Shown here: positions 1 to 9,572 of the stretch, piece by piece
Numbering within the stretch: the first letter of the stretch is position 1
Layout of the letters: each line of letters starts with the position of its first letter
Source: Sulfurimonas sp. GWF2_37_8
Lineage (GTDB): Bacteria; Campylobacterota; Campylobacteria; Campylobacterales; Sulfurimonadaceae
DNA: 38,865 bases
NCBI GenBank assembly: GCA_001829625.1
Contig: MIBW01000012.1
Coordinates: 20,945 to 59,809 of the forward strand
Reading direction: 5' to 3'
The notes under the pieces: generated by a model
Seen by the model: only the letters and a program-made list of their open reading frames with translations
Databases searched by the model: none
What the model was told of the DNA's origin: nothing
Program-made: the position numbers and the translations under genes

Positions 1-1337
1 GCGTTTTCGATTTTAGAGGAGTGAATATGCATCGAACTTTCATTTGAATCACAAAAATCACTGATATATTCCGCCACAAGCATACCTGCAACAACCGTTT
101 CGCTTACAGAGTTTCCGCCCAAACGGTTAAATCCATGCAAATCCCAACACGCGGCTTCGCCACAAGAATAAAGCCCTCGAAGCGTTTGCGATTCGCCTGT
201 GTATTTGGTACGGATACCGCCCATAGAATAGTGTTGTGTCGGGCGTACCGGTATCCAATCCACTGCAGGGTCTATTCCCAAAAAGTTTTCACAAATCTCT
301 TTTACTTCTCTAAGGTTTTTTTCTATATGTTCACGTCCCAAAAGAGTGATGTCTAGCCAAAGATGGTCTCCGTAGCGGCTTTTCACCCCTTTGCCTTTAC
401 GTATATGTTCGGTCATGCGGCGGCTCACTACATCACGGCTTGCAAGCTCTTTTTTCTCAGGTTCATAATCAGGCATAAATCTATAACCATCTTTATCCAA
501 AAGCAAACCCCCATCCCCGCGACACCCTTCCGTTGTGAGAATGCCTACAGGCACTATGGCCGTCGGGTGAAACTGTATCGCTTCCATATTCCCAAGTGTA
601 GCTATGCCGCTCTCAAGCGCTAGAGCTTGCCCTGTTCCCTGACAGATGATTGCGTTTGTGGAGATACTATAGATACGCCCATACCCACCCGTAGCGATTG
701 TCGTCGCTTTGGCAACATAGGCTACAAGTTCTCCGCTCATGAGATTTCGTGAAACAACACCATAACACCTTCCATCATCTACGATAAGTGCCATCGCTTC
801 TTGACGTTCATGTATTTCTACCTCTTCTTCATGCGCTTTGTTATCCATCGCATAAAGCATACTATGCCCTGTGCCATCGGATGTATAACAGGTTCTCCAT
901 TTTTTTGTACCGCCAAAATCTCTTGCGGTAATAAGTCCATGCGCTTCATATTTTTCATCTATCGTCACTTTTTGTGCATTCATAATGGCAAAATGACCTC
1001 CTCTATGTACCCTGCTCCACGGCACACCCCAAGCTGCAAGTTCTCGTATAGCTTTTGGCGCGCAATGGACAAACATTCGTGCTACAAGCTGATCCGCTCC
1101 CCAGTCACTTCCCTTTATCGTATCAGAAAAATGCACATCTTCATTATCGCCCTCACCCATCTTACAATTTGCCAAAGAAGCTTGCATACCGCCCTGCGCG
1201 GCAGCTGAGTGTGAGCGTTTTGGTGGCACAAGGCTGAGTATTAACGCATCGTGTCCTCTGCGTTTGACACCCGTAGCCACACGCAAACCTGCCAAACCTC
1301 CACCTATAATAAGAACATCTGTATAGATTATTTTCAT
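1..1337 (-). CDS. frdA: Fumarate reductase flavoprotein subunit FrdA (partial, C-terminus beyond window)
   Basis: Open reading frame of 445 codons from ATG at 1337, running off the window start; the family is about 650 residues, so roughly the last third is missing. It is the catalytic FAD subunit of quinol:fumarate reductase, which reduces fumarate to succinate on the cytoplasmic face. Visible: N-terminal FAD fold IIGGGLAGL (residues 10-18); [10 protein letters not shown] (41-50) whose His43 is the covalent FAD attachment position in the Wolinella enzyme; QFHPT, GCRGDGG, QHYSMGG and GFNRLGGNS substrate/FAD motifs all intact. It overlaps frdC by 4 nt (ATGA), so the two are translationally coupled, and frdB probably follows outside the window. 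In this phylum the same enzyme may run as succinate dehydrogenase; the sequence cannot decide. Several forward-strand ORFs lying over it are shadows. Confidence 0.97.
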   Translation of the reverse strand, partial: MKIIYTDVLIIGGGLAGLRVATGVKRRGHDALILSLVPPKRSHSAAAQGGMQASLANCKMGEGDNEDVHFSDTIKGSDWGADQLVARMFVHCAPKAIRELAAWGVPWSRVHRGGHFAIMNAQKVTIDEKYEAHGLITARDFGGTKKWRTCYTSDGTGHSMLYAMDNKAHEEEVEIHERQEAMALIVDDGRCYGVVSRNLMSGELVAYVAKATTIATGGYGRIYSISTNAIICQGTGQALALESGIATLGNMEAIQFHPTAIVPVGILTTEGCRGDGGLLLDKDGYRFMPDYEPEKKELASRDVVSRRMTEHIRKGKGVKSRYGDHLWLDITLLGREHIEKNLREVKEICENFLGIDPAVDWIPVRPTQHYSMGGIRTKYTGESQTLRGLYSCGEAACWDLHGFNRLGGNSVSETVVAGMLVAEYISDFCDSNESSMHIHSSKIEN

Positions 1338-2068
1338 TTGTGTTGCCCTATCATAATAGTTTCTGACTTGTATTGCACCCCATCACTAAAATCATGCGTG
1401 AGACCTATATAAGTATATTTCGCCAAAGAAGCCAAACCTATGATAATATAAACAGCTATCATGAGCTGCATCAAAAACTTAAAACGTCTGCGAGATAGCT
1501 CTGTATTTTTACCTTCCATAAATCCCCATTTTAAAACCACTCGATACAAACCTATAAACGCATGGGAAACAACAGAGAGTAAAAGCATAAAATAAAGCGG
1601 CCCCATCAACTCTTCTACAACTCTATACGAACTTGCATACGGTCCAATATTTGATGGCTGTGTTATCATGATATAGAGATGGACTGAAGCGATAAAAAAC
1701 ATCATAAAACCCGTAACAACCTGAATCATCCATAAAGAACTATCTTCATGTTTCATGCGTTTTGTGTGCTCTTTGATGGTTTTGTACTGCTGATAACTTG
1801 CGGGAAATTTTCTCAGTGCAAGCGCTGCATGAAAGATAAAGATGACAGATATAGCCGATGCAAGAAAAGAAATGATACCCGGATACGTCTCACCAAAAAA
1901 GTAATACCCCTCAAACATAACAGTCACGCGGTACATCATCTCATTGGAGATTAGGATAGAAGCTTCAAAAAGAATATGTCCCATAATAAAAAACGCAAGA
2001 ACAACTCCTGAGAGACTTTGAAGAAAATCCATTCTTGCGGGTGTTTTATCTATCTTTTCCACTTCCAT
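1334..2068 (-). CDS. frdC: Fumarate reductase cytochrome b subunit FrdC
   Basis: 244-residue membrane subunit anchoring the reductase and carrying two b haems. Five hydrophobic segments are visible. The four axial histidines fall at H31, H80, H130 and H169, spacings 49/50/39, exactly those recalled for Wolinella succinogenes FrdC (H44, H93, H143, H182). E53 corresponds to the quinol-site Glu66. The position equivalent to Glu180, the E-pathway residue two before the last haem histidine, is Val167 here (SVVSH against AVELH in Wolinella). First gene of the frdCA(B) operon; ends inside the ATGA overlap with frdA. Identification is very secure; loss of the E-pathway glutamate is the odd point. Confidence 0.96.
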   Translation of the reverse strand: MEVEKIDKTPARMDFLQSLSGVVLAFFIMGHILFEASILISNEMMYRVTVMFEGYYFFGETYPGIISFLASAISVIFIFHAALALRKFPASYQQYKTIKEHTKRMKHEDSSLWMIQVVTGFMMFFIASVHLYIMITQPSNIGPYASSYRVVEELMGPLYFMLLLSVVSHAFIGLYRVVLKWGFMEGKNTELSRRRFKFLMQLMIAVYIIIGLASLAKYTYIGLTHDFSDGVQYKSETIMIGQHK

Positions 2069-2230
2069 TAAAACTCCACTTATTTATTATTTTGAAATTT
2101 TACTCTATTTTTCTCAATACAAACTATGTGATACTATTTGTAATATCAAATTTCTGTAACTCTTATCTATTTATCAAAAACTTATATTTTTATATGATAG
2201 AATAAGAAATTACAATAATAAGGACGCTAT

Positions 2231-4132
2231 ATGTTAAGTAAGTTAAGTATTCAGAAAAAGATGAATTACTTCATTTTGATGGTAACCGTATCTGTTTTCG
2301 CAGCCACTTTGTTTGTATTTTTCTCGATGCGATATATTGAGACAAAATATGAGTTTCTCCATGAAAACTCAATGAAAGGTGCTCTTGAAACACTTGAGAT
2401 AGAAAAAAGGCTCAACTATGTGAGCCGTATAACACGTGATATTATGCTCGGTGGAGAGTATAAAATAGGTATGGAGAAACTAGACAAGTCGATAGCTGAA
2501 GTCGCGATACTATTTCAAGATCTCGAAAAAATCGCAAATGATGCAAGTGCTAAGGGTATGCTCGAAGATGCAAAAACATCTACAATTGTTTTTTTAGAAA
2601 ACTCTCGTACAATGATGCAAAATCTCACCTCAGAGCAAATCGTAACTTCTAAAGAAGAGATTTATCATACATACAAAACAGAACTCACACCTTATGCCGA
2701 TGCATCAAGAATCTCATTTAAAAAACTTGAAGCTTCCAAGCAAGAAGAGTTAGACGCAGTCTCTGTTGAGCTTGCAGAACGTATCAATTTTTATAAGACA
2801 CTTATCTTTATAGTCGGTGTTTTTATTGGTATCGTTGTCTTTATAGTAGCTACGATGATTCGTATTTCTATGACAGATGGTATCAAAAACTTTACAAATC
2901 TTATCCAATACTCTGTTGCAGGTGATTTTAGTCATAAATGTTCAGATTGTACTCGGGATACAGAGCTTGGGGTGATGGGTCATGAGCTTACAAAACTTCT
3001 TGATCATATCCAATACCTCATCAATGAGATTAACTCAAGTATTGTTGATGCTTCCAATGGTCGCTTCACATACAAAATCTCAGCTGGAAGTATGGAGGGA
3101 GAGTTTGTTAAAGCAATAGAAAATGTTTCAAGAAGTATAAATTTTATGGAAACGCAAAACAAACAAGTCCAACGTGATATCTTTAATGCAAAAATAAGCG
3201 GTATGAATATTGGTGTTTCAGAATCACTTACAGTTATCCAACAAGATTTAAACGGCAATATCAATGATCTCAAAACCATCACATCTGCCACAAAAGATGC
3301 GGCACAACTCGCAGATGAGTCAAGTAAAAGTATCAACCAGATTGTTGATGAGCTCAATCAACTCAGCGATCAAGTCAATATCAACAACCACGGTATCTCT
3401 GAGCTTACAAACCAAACCAACAATATTACATCTATCATACAACTAATCACAGACATTGCAGAACAAACAAATCTCCTCGCTCTAAACGCAGCTATCGAAG
3501 CAGCACGCGCAGGTGAACATGGACGCGGTTTTGCCGTTGTTGCAGATGAAGTCCGTAAACTCGCAGAGAGAACACACAAAGCAACAGGAGAAATTTCTGT
3601 CTCTATTAAATCACTCCAACAAGATATGAATGAGATACAGACAAGTTCCGAAGCAATGAAAGTCACAGTTGAAGCTTCAGCAAACAAAATCAACAGTTTT
3701 GAGAGCACTCTTCATGAGCTTAGAAATAGTTCTTCTGATATTGTGGATTATTCATATAGTATGGAAAATAGTGTTTTTGTTGTGCTTGCAAAAATCGATC
3801 ATATTCTTTATAAATCTCGTGCTTACAACTCTATCGTAACACTCAAAAAAGTTTTACCAACAGCTACTCCGCATGAGTGCCGTTTAGGTAAATGGTATGA
3901 TGGAGAGGGAAAACGCAGGTTCTCAGCAACTACTTCATATCCACTTATCGCCGCGCCACATGCTGTTGTTCACAACAATGCAAATAAAAATCTTGAGCAA
4001 CTTGAAACAAGACCTGATTTGATACTTGATCATTCTGAAGAGATTATTCGTAATTTCACAGAGATGGAACAGGCCTCAACAGAACTGTTTGCCCTTATGG
4101 ATAGAATGCTCGAAGAGTCTAAAACTCTCTAA
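2231..4132 (+). CDS. Methyl-accepting chemotaxis protein with C-terminal CZB zinc-binding domain
   Basis: 633 residues. TM1 about 12-33, periplasmic four-helix-type sensor to about 187, TM2 about 188-210, HAMP-like linker about 210-270, second linker repeat about 280-310, then the signalling domain with the near-invariant hairpin ([19 protein letters not shown]) around 405-450. The C-terminus holds a CZB (chemoreceptor zinc-binding) domain: H524, then HECRLGKWY (H548/C550), H577 and H581 give the His3-Cys zinc set. CZB proteins are linked in other bacteria to zinc or hypochlorous acid sensing; the ligand here is unknown. Start chosen on AGGA six bases upstream of the ATG. Monocistronic, followed by a strong hairpin terminator. 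Confidence 0.95.
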   Translation: MLSKLSIQKKMNYFILMVTVSVFAATLFVFFSMRYIETKYEFLHENSMKGALETLEIEKRLNYVSRITRDIMLGGEYKIGMEKLDKSIAEVAILFQDLEKIANDASAKGMLEDAKTSTIVFLENSRTMMQNLTSEQIVTSKEEIYHTYKTELTPYADASRISFKKLEASKQEELDAVSVELAERINFYKTLIFIVGVFIGIVVFIVATMIRISMTDGIKNFTNLIQYSVAGDFSHKCSDCTRDTELGVMGHELTKLLDHIQYLINEINSSIVDASNGRFTYKISAGSMEGEFVKAIENVSRSINFMETQNKQVQRDIFNAKISGMNIGVSESLTVIQQDLNGNINDLKTITSATKDAAQLADESSKSINQIVDELNQLSDQVNINNHGISELTNQTNNITSIIQLITDIAEQTNLLALNAAIEAARAGEHGRGFAVVADEVRKLAERTHKATGEISVSIKSLQQDMNEIQTSSEAMKVTVEASANKINSFESTLHELRNSSSDIVDYSYSMENSVFVVLAKIDHILYKSRAYNSIVTLKKVLPTATPHECRLGKWYDGEGKRRFSATTSYPLIAAPHAVVHNNANKNLEQLETRPDLILDHSEEIIRNFTEMEQASTELFALMDRMLEESKTL

Positions 4133-4144
4133 GCTAACTGTGTT

Positions 4145-4516
4145 TTATTCCCAATCCTCATATTTGGATTGGGAGTGTTTATCTTTTTTATAACGTCTTG
4201 CGTTTTTATTTTTTTCCAGCTGATTAGAGCGGTACAAAACATCTGTTTTTATCTCTGCGATTTGTGTCTCTGAGTTTGCGTAAGAGATCATTTTTTTGAT
4301 GAGATTTTCCAAATCCTGCAAATCACCCTTATACAAATCTACCGCTTCAACTCTCTGAAAAACCTTTAACGCTGCATCAAGTTTTTTCTCATATGCTTCT
4401 TTAGTCAGTTCTGCTGTACTAGATAAAAAAGCGATAAGACTTTTGTGAAATCTTTCCATCGCTCTAACATAACGAAGTCTTGAAGAACTCTCTATGACTT
4501 TTTTAGATGCTGCCAA
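4145..4516 (-). CDS. Small basic coiled-coil hypothetical protein
   Basis: 123 residues, not recognised. No signal peptide, membrane segment or cysteine. Mostly predicted helix: a heptad-like stretch about 10-55, a second helix about 60-110, then a lysine/arginine-rich tail ending in an acidic YEDWE. The composition suggests a cytoplasmic protein that binds nucleic acid or a partner through helices, but that is only a guess. The start codon is TTG at 4516 with AGGG seven bases upstream; no ATG lies early in frame. Divergent from the rhodanese gene (57-bp gap) and convergent with the chemoreceptor, whose terminator hairpin overlaps its 3' end. Confidence 0.75.
   Translation of the reverse strand: MAASKKVIESSSRLRYVRAMERFHKSLIAFLSSTAELTKEAYEKKLDAALKVFQRVEAVDLYKGDLQDLENLIKKMISYANSETQIAEIKTDVLYRSNQLEKNKNARRYKKDKHSQSKYEDWE
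4149..4180 (+). terminator. Rho-independent terminator of the CZB chemoreceptor gene
   Basis: Perfect 9-bp stem TCCCAATCC (4149-4157) / GGATTGGGA (4166-4174), 8-nt loop, followed on the + strand by GTGTTTATC and a T6 run. It lies inside the last codons of the convergent gene at 4145-4516, so the coding end of that gene doubles as terminator. Confidence 0.8.
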
Positions 4517-4540
4517 TTTCTACCCTATTGTTTATTTATA

Positions 4541-4549
4541 GCTACAATT
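4541..4549 (+). promoter_or_regulatory. Extended -10 element GCTACAATT upstream of the rhodanese gene
   Basis: TACAAT hexamer (4543-4548) preceded by GC, 25 bases before the TTG start. The same nonamer stands upstream of three other genes in the window. On the opposite strand the overlapping bases read TATAAT (4552-4547), which could serve the divergent gene. No clear -35, as is usual for sigma-70 promoters of this phylum. Confidence 0.45.
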
Positions 4550-4573
4550 ATACAATTTAATCTGGAGAAAAAA

Positions 4574-4969
4574 TTGAAAAAAACTCTTTTCACACTTCTA
4601 CTTTTACTGACGACTTCACTTTTAGCAGATGTCATAAATGAATATCCCTCACAAAAAATACTCGATACAAAAATACCCGTCGTTGATATACGTACAGCCT
4701 CTGAATGGAGGGAAAGCGGACTTTTCAAGGGTGCTATCCCTATAACATTTTTTAATGAGCAAGGTGGTTATGATGTCAATGCCTTTATCACAGAGCTAAA
4801 CAAAAAAGTCAATACAAAAAAACCTTTTGCACTTATCTGCCGTACAGGAAGCAGAACAAAAATGCTCTCTGGATTTCTCTCAAAAGAGTTTGGTTATGAG
4901 ATTATCAACCTTGATGGCGGCATGATGTATGTTCAAGGAAAAAAACTCCCTATTGTTCCTTACAAATAA
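4574..4969 (+). CDS. Periplasmic single-domain rhodanese-like protein
   Basis: 131 residues: signal peptide about 1-18 (KK, then a Leu/Thr core, LLA cleavage site) and one rhodanese domain. The active-site loop CRTGSR puts the catalytic cysteine at C89; the DIRTASEWRESG segment (38-49) is the typical substrate-side motif. Rhodanese domains carry sulfur as a cysteine persulfide; in a sulfur-metabolising organism a periplasmic copy could handle sulfane sulfur, but the substrate is not shown. The start is TTG with GGAG six bases upstream; no other start keeps the signal peptide. A possible 38-codon membrane ORF begins three bases after the stop. Confidence 0.9.
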   Translation: MKKTLFTLLLLLTTSLLADVINEYPSQKILDTKIPVVDIRTASEWRESGLFKGAIPITFFNEQGGYDVNAFITELNKKVNTKKPFALICRTGSRTKMLSGFLSKEFGYEIINLDGGMMYVQGKKLPIVPYK

Positions 4970-4972
4970 AAA

Positions 4973-5089
4973 ATGCCTGCGTTTATCAAGTTTCTTTTCT
5001 ACTTAACACTCAGAAGCATTGTCACTTTGAGTGTTCTTAGTTTATTTATATTTTTGCTTTGGGGCGCGCTGTATCTACTTCTCTATTAG
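4973..5089 (+). CDS. Possible 38-residue membrane miniprotein
   Basis: ATG at 4973 opens a 38-codon frame that begins MPAFIKFLFYLTLRS and continues as one long hydrophobic helix ending in LLLY. The lysine and arginine are all in the N-terminal third, giving an N-in single-span topology. It starts three bases after the rhodanese stop, so translation by re-initiation is possible, but no Shine-Dalgarno sequence is visible. Its last 44 bases overlap the 3' end of the convergent RND gene. An 8-bp inverted repeat (5005-5012/5028-5035) lies within it. T-rich DNA readily produces hydrophobic ORFs, so this is tentative. Confidence 0.33.
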   Translation: MPAFIKFLFYLTLRSIVTLSVLSLFIFLLWGALYLLLY

Positions 5090-8000
5090 GATCGATACTA
5101 TTAACAACCGCGAAAAGCGTCGGTAGATAGATAAGATTCAAAAAAGTTCCCCATACAAGTCCAAAACCTATAGAAATAGCGATAGGCTGTAAGATAACTG
5201 CTTGACCAGATGCATAAAATATTAGCGTATAAAGTCCCAAAAATGTTGTAATTGAAGTGATAAGAATAGGTCTGAGTCTCAGCTTGGCACGTTTGAAAAA
5301 TTCCTCTGCCCTATGTGTACCTTTGAGAAAATCAAGCATAAGTATCCCATCATTGATAACAACTCCAGAAAGTCCCAAAATACCGATAATAGAAGGCATA
5401 GTAAGCGGCATACCCAAAAATTTATGCCCAACGAGCGCACCCAAAATTGAGAGTGGGATAACGCTCATGACCATAAGCACATATTTAACTTTTGAAAATA
5501 TCAATAGCAAAGTCAAAAAGATAAGAAATAGTGCCAAAAGCACTGTTTTTTTCATATCGCCTTGAAGCTGTTTATTTTTCTCTTTTTCTCCAAGAAGATC
5601 GACTTCTATCCCTTTGAGACTTATTTCTTGCAATGTCTCTTCTAGTTTAGAGAGTATCTCTTGTGGTGTTATGCTGCGTTTATCAACATTTGCAAAGACT
5701 GTTTTTACGATACTTCCATTAAGTTTGTCAATCTTTTCATAATCGCGTATTTTGATAATCTCGGCTATATCTGTGAGTTTGACAAATCTTCCATCGGGGA
5801 GTGCAATACTAAAATCAAGTAAGGTTTGTATATTGTCTTTTTGCGCATCAAATGTTTTAATTTCCATAACACCCTGCTCATTAAAAGTGGTGCTTTGACG
5901 CGCTTCAAGAAAATATTTACTCAATATTTTCGCCACAGAAGCTTCACTCAAACCTAAACTCTCACCAAAAGAGTTGATTTTGATTTTATACTCCATTTTC
6001 CCGTATTTGATGTTATCACTAAAATTTGCAACACCTTGTATTGTGGAAAGTTTCTCTTCGATTATTTTTATAGCGGCTTCAAGTTCTTTATCATTTTTAC
6101 CAGAGAGATTTATTTGTATATCACTTCGGATGAGTCCAGGTTTATCTTCCATCACACCGAGTTCAAGAAGATTGTATTTTTCTTTATATTTTTCGATGAT
6201 TGCAGCCGCTCTTGGAGAGAGCTCAAAGGTCTGTTTGAGTCGCATTTTTTCAGGGTCATTAAAATCAAAACTAAAATTTAGAAGCGGATTAAGATATCTA
6301 TTGATAAATCCTATATCTTCTCTATCATAAAGCTCCATTGTAATAAAAAAAACATTGTTGTTGTTTTCTGTATCTCCTGAGAGTGTTCTTCTGTATCCGC
6401 TTGAAGCTGATGTGGATTTGAATGAGAACTCTTGCCCATGTTGCATCAGCTCCGCTTCTATCTCTTTTGCTATAGTAAATGTATCCTCTAGCGGTGTATT
6501 GATATCAAGTTTTCCTGAGATATATAGGTTGTTTCCGTCAAAATTTGGAAAGAACTGAAACTTCATCGACTGAGCCGTTACAACTGTCAAAATCGGGATA
6601 AGCACCAAAAACATCACAACAAAACTCTTTTTATATTTAATATGAAAATAGAGTATTTTTTCATAAAAATTTTGTAAAGGTTCCCAATCCACAATAGGTT
6701 TTGTTTTTTTGAGAAGCTCTTTTGCATGCAGAGGTAAAAAGAAAAAACTCTCTATAAGGGAACCAAACAAAATAATCACAACCACTATAGGTACTAAAAC
6801 CAAAAACAGAGCGATTTCTCCAGTCATCATAAACATAGGTAAAAACGCAGCTGCCGTAGTAAGAGTTGCAAGCGTAACAGGAAGTATAACTTCTTTGAGA
6901 CCCACAACGGCGGCTTCATGAGCCTCCATGCCCTCATCTATATGACGCTGGATATTTTCGCCCACAACGATGGCATCATCTACAACGATTCCGATAACGA
7001 TAAGTGCGCCCAAAAGTGAGACGATATTGATAGAATATCCCATGTAGTAGATAAACAAAAGCCCAATGATAAAAGAAAATGGTATCCCCATGGTAACAAT
7101 AAATGCAATACGAATATTGATGAGAATATACATCGAGATAAAAACAAGAATAAGCCCAAACATCAAGTTTGATATGACGATATTGAGACGATCTTTTATC
7201 GGTTTTGAACTATCTTGTGAGAAGCTAAACGCAACTCCTGGATAATTTTTGCTGACTTTTTCTATGTATTGGCGCAAATCTTTAGAGAGTTCTATAGAAT
7301 TTCCCTCTTCTGCTTTAGAAACTACCAGTGTGAGTGTCGGTTTGTTGTTGAAAGTCGTGAGTGTTTGCGTCTGCGGATAATAGATATTGACCTTTGCGAT
7401 GTCGCCAAGTCGTATATATTTTGCGTCTATTTTTAAAATAGCATCTTCATACTCTTTTGCGTCTGTTTTACCATTGACCGTAGAAACAAAGACAAAATTT
7501 CCTTTTTGCTCTATATCTCCTATAGGGTAGATATAAGAGAGCCCTGAGATGGCTTCTGTGACACTTATAGGATTGAGCCCATACGCAAGAAGAGCCTCAG
7601 AATTTATCTCTATCGCCACCTCTTCATTTGAATCCCCGCGGATTGAGACATCACTGATATTTTTGATACGGGCTATTTTGGATTTGACATCCGAAGCGAT
7701 AATGGTAAGCTCTCCTCTGGAGAGTGTATCTGAAGCAACGGAGATACGAAGAAGAGATTTACTTTTATCCAAAAGTATTGCGATAGGTTCGACCATATCT
7801 GAAGGAAGATATTGTCTGCTCCCAGCTACTGCATCTTTAACTTTATTGAGAAGATTGATTTTATCGGCATGTTCGTTGAGTGTGAGCATAATGCCAAAAC
7901 GCCCTGGGGTAATGGTTGTTTCACTTTTGTCTATACCATTAATATTGGCTATAGCGTCTTCAAGATCACGCACCGCCATCTTGTCCATATTGCTTGCACT

Positions 8001-8165
8001 AGCACCCGAATAAGTTCCTGCCACCATAATCTTATCAAGCTCCACGTCAGGAAACATCTCTTTGGGAATGTTAATGTATGCATGAACTCCAAGATAAAGC
8101 AAAAAAGCTAATAATGCATAATTGAGGCGTTTATTATGTATAAAATATTCTATTAATTTAATCAT
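5046..8165 (-). CDS. RND-family efflux transporter (AcrB/HAE-type inner-membrane pump)
   Basis: 1039 residues, full length for the family. Layout: TM1 about 12-30, large periplasmic porter loop to about 330, TM2-TM6 about 335-480, second periplasmic loop about 545-855, TM8-TM12 to the end. TM4 carries GIVVDDAIVVGEN with the paired aspartates (about 394-395) of the proton relay. The TM10 position of AcrB Lys940 is occupied by Asn in VVINDGIL, as in many non-AcrB RND members. Proton-driven export of an unidentified substrate is the likely role. It sits 29 bases downstream of an unrecognised gene on the same strand; no periplasmic adaptor (MFP) or outer-membrane channel is in the window, so it is either an orphan pump or pairs in trans. 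Confidence 0.93.
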   Translation of the reverse strand: MIKLIEYFIHNKRLNYALLAFLLYLGVHAYINIPKEMFPDVELDKIMVAGTYSGASASNMDKMAVRDLEDAIANINGIDKSETTITPGRFGIMLTLNEHADKINLLNKVKDAVAGSRQYLPSDMVEPIAILLDKSKSLLRISVASDTLSRGELTIIASDVKSKIARIKNISDVSIRGDSNEEVAIEINSEALLAYGLNPISVTEAISGLSYIYPIGDIEQKGNFVFVSTVNGKTDAKEYEDAILKIDAKYIRLGDIAKVNIYYPQTQTLTTFNNKPTLTLVVSKAEEGNSIELSKDLRQYIEKVSKNYPGVAFSFSQDSSKPIKDRLNIVISNLMFGLILVFISMYILINIRIAFIVTMGIPFSFIIGLLFIYYMGYSINIVSLLGALIVIGIVVDDAIVVGENIQRHIDEGMEAHEAAVVGLKEVILPVTLATLTTAAAFLPMFMMTGEIALFLVLVPIVVVIILFGSLIESFFFLPLHAKELLKKTKPIVDWEPLQNFYEKILYFHIKYKKSFVVMFLVLIPILTVVTAQSMKFQFFPNFDGNNLYISGKLDINTPLEDTFTIAKEIEAELMQHGQEFSFKSTSASSGYRRTLSGDTENNNNVFFITMELYDREDIGFINRYLNPLLNFSFDFNDPEKMRLKQTFELSPRAAAIIEKYKEKYNLLELGVMEDKPGLIRSDIQINLSGKNDKELEAAIKIIEEKLSTIQGVANFSDNIKYGKMEYKIKINSFGESLGLSEASVAKILSKYFLEARQSTTFNEQGVMEIKTFDAQKDNIQTLLDFSIALPDGRFVKLTDIAEIIKIRDYEKIDKLNGSIVKTVFANVDKRSITPQEILSKLEETLQEISLKGIEVDLLGEKEKNKQLQGDMKKTVLLALFLIFLTLLLIFSKVKYVLMVMSVIPLSILGALVGHKFLGMPLTMPSIIGILGLSGVVINDGILMLDFLKGTHRAEEFFKRAKLRLRPILITSITTFLGLYTLIFYASGQAVILQPIAISIGFGLVWGTFLNLIYLPTLFAVVNSIDPNREVDTARPKAKI

Positions 8166-8194
8166 TTATTCTCTTTATATCAAACTTGTTTTTA

Positions 8195-8668
8195 TTATAG
8201 CAGCGACTTTATAACATTACTTACACCTTGATGTAGATTGTAGTTTGAGATAGGAAAATCAAGTGCTTCATTTTCCAGATTGACCGTATAGCGACTAAGA
8301 TAATCTCCTAAGAGTTTTAAATCAATAGCTTGATAGTTTTTTGTGAGTGCCACATCTATTTGCGTACGCAAAAGTACACCCGCTGCGTTTGACTTTTGTA
8401 TGGTAAACGCAAGGGTTTTAAGACTCACAAAATCACTCCACATCAAAAAAAGTTCAGGGGTGAGACTCTCTACATGAGCACCTTCAGGTGTGAAAAGAAG
8501 ATTCATCTCTTTAAGCGGTATCAATATACTCAAAATAGCACTCGAAAACGGGACAACTTTATCTGCCCAAAACGGGGATTCATTTCTTGTTTTGAGCTCA
8601 TCGGCCAAACTCTGCGCTATGGTCTCAAGAGTCGCGTTTTTAAATAGTTCATAACTTTGTGTTTGCAT
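8195..8668 (-). CDS. Conserved-looking hypothetical protein upstream of the RND pump
   Basis: 157 residues, not recognised. Cytoplasmic by appearance: no signal peptide; one moderately hydrophobic stretch around 40-55 (VVPFSSAILSILIPL) that is too polar at its edges to call a membrane helix. Begins with a helix-rich segment and FWADK. The order of hydrophobic stretches faintly recalls the all-helical part of conjugation coupling proteins, but there is no ATP-binding motif and I do not assign that function. ATG at 8668 with AGAGA upstream. It is co-directional with the RND gene (29-bp gap), so a shared operon is likely. Confidence 0.75.
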   Translation of the reverse strand: MQTQSYELFKNATLETIAQSLADELKTRNESPFWADKVVPFSSAILSILIPLKEMNLLFTPEGAHVESLTPELFLMWSDFVSLKTLAFTIQKSNAAGVLLRTQIDVALTKNYQAIDLKLLGDYLSRYTVNLENEALDFPISNYNLHQGVSNVIKSLL

Positions 8669-8861
8669 TCATATCTCTTTTAAATAATTTGGAAGTTTTT
8701 TTCCTCAAGATGAGTAGTAAAATCAAAAAATTATATCTCTTAAGCTATGAAGAGTATATTAAAAAATTTATGTGAAAATGAAATTATGTATTTAAGAATA
8801 GATACTATATCTTGACATATATTAATGCTTATGTAACAGACATTTTGCTACCATCTCTTTC

Positions 8862-9557
8862 ATGAAAAGACACACGTACTCCATCCTTATTTCCATTTTT
8901 ATTCATTCTATTATTTTTATAACTGTTTTATATAGCTTTAGCAGTGTCTTAAAAATCCAAACGCAGGAGGAGCAAAAGTTTTGCTTACACCTTTGTACTA
9001 TGCAGCCTAGCGTTGCGCTAAATGAAGAAAAAAAACATAAAGAAGAAAAAGTAGAACTATCCAAAACAATAGAAATACCAAAAGCTAAAACGCAGCCTGC
9101 ACCGATAAACAAAAAAGTAGAAGTGAAAGATGCACCTATACAAAAAGAAAAAACAGCTCCTAGTGTTCCTGCTAAAAGTATGCAAACAGATGTAGTAAGT
9201 CCACAAACGCAGCCCTTAGTTACTATAGAAAATCCAACTGAACAAGAAGTTGCACCAGTTATAATCAAAGAAGAAGATGTCTATTTACAAGAGCATTTAA
9301 CGCTGATTAAACAGCTTTTGGAAGAAAATCTTTATTATCCGCGAAGCGCAAGAAAAAAAGGTATCACAGGAGAAGTTATCGTAAAGTTTAAGCTTATGCG
9401 AGATGCTAGAGTAGAATATATAAAAGTAGTAAAGTCTCCAAATGATGTTTTAAGCAGAGGTGCCATTGAGACGATAGAAAATATTGCTTCAAAGTTTCCA
9501 AAACCAGAAAATGATTTAATCTTAACAGTTCCAATATTTTATGATTTGAATAAGTAA
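8862..9557 (+). CDS. tonB: TonB-family energy transducer
   Basis: 231 residues. One N-terminal signal anchor (about 7-28), then a long Lys/Glu/Pro-rich periplasmic spacer (about 55-140), then the TonB C-terminal domain (about 150-231) with the family pattern YYPRSARKKGITGEV and a valine-rich beta strand. TonB proteins carry proton-motive energy from ExbB-ExbD to outer-membrane receptors; no exbB, exbD or receptor gene is adjacent, so this is an orphan copy. The spacer holds an unusual CLHLC cysteine pair near residues 41-45. No Shine-Dalgarno precedes the ATG; instead a -10-like GCTACCAT ends seven bases before it, suggesting a leaderless mRNA. Three AAACGCAG octamers occur within the gene. 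Confidence 0.9.
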   Translation: MKRHTYSILISIFIHSIIFITVLYSFSSVLKIQTQEEQKFCLHLCTMQPSVALNEEKKHKEEKVELSKTIEIPKAKTQPAPINKKVEVKDAPIQKEKTAPSVPAKSMQTDVVSPQTQPLVTIENPTEQEVAPVIIKEEDVYLQEHLTLIKQLLEENLYYPRSARKKGITGEVIVKFKLMRDARVEYIKVVKSPNDVLSRGAIETIENIASKFPKPENDLILTVPIFYDLNK

Positions 9558-9572
9558 AATGGGAGTAAAAAG

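Noticed and set aside
135-1237. Forward-strand ORFs of 60-135 codons over frdA
   Set aside because: They are antisense shadows of a continuous frdA frame whose protein matches Wolinella FrdA motif by motif.
3430-3560. The two chemoreceptor genes as a repeat pair
   Set aside because: Similarity is limited to the universally conserved signalling hairpin and reflects protein constraint, not recent duplication.
8720-8800. 21-codon ORF starting MSSKIKKLYLLS between the unknown gene and tonB
   Set aside because: No ribosome-binding site, no hydrophobic segment or motif, and A+T-rich DNA makes it likely by chance.
8812-8835. TTGACA followed by TATGTA as a classical tonB promoter
   Set aside because: The spacer would be only 12 bases; GCTACCAT closer to the ATG is the better candidate.
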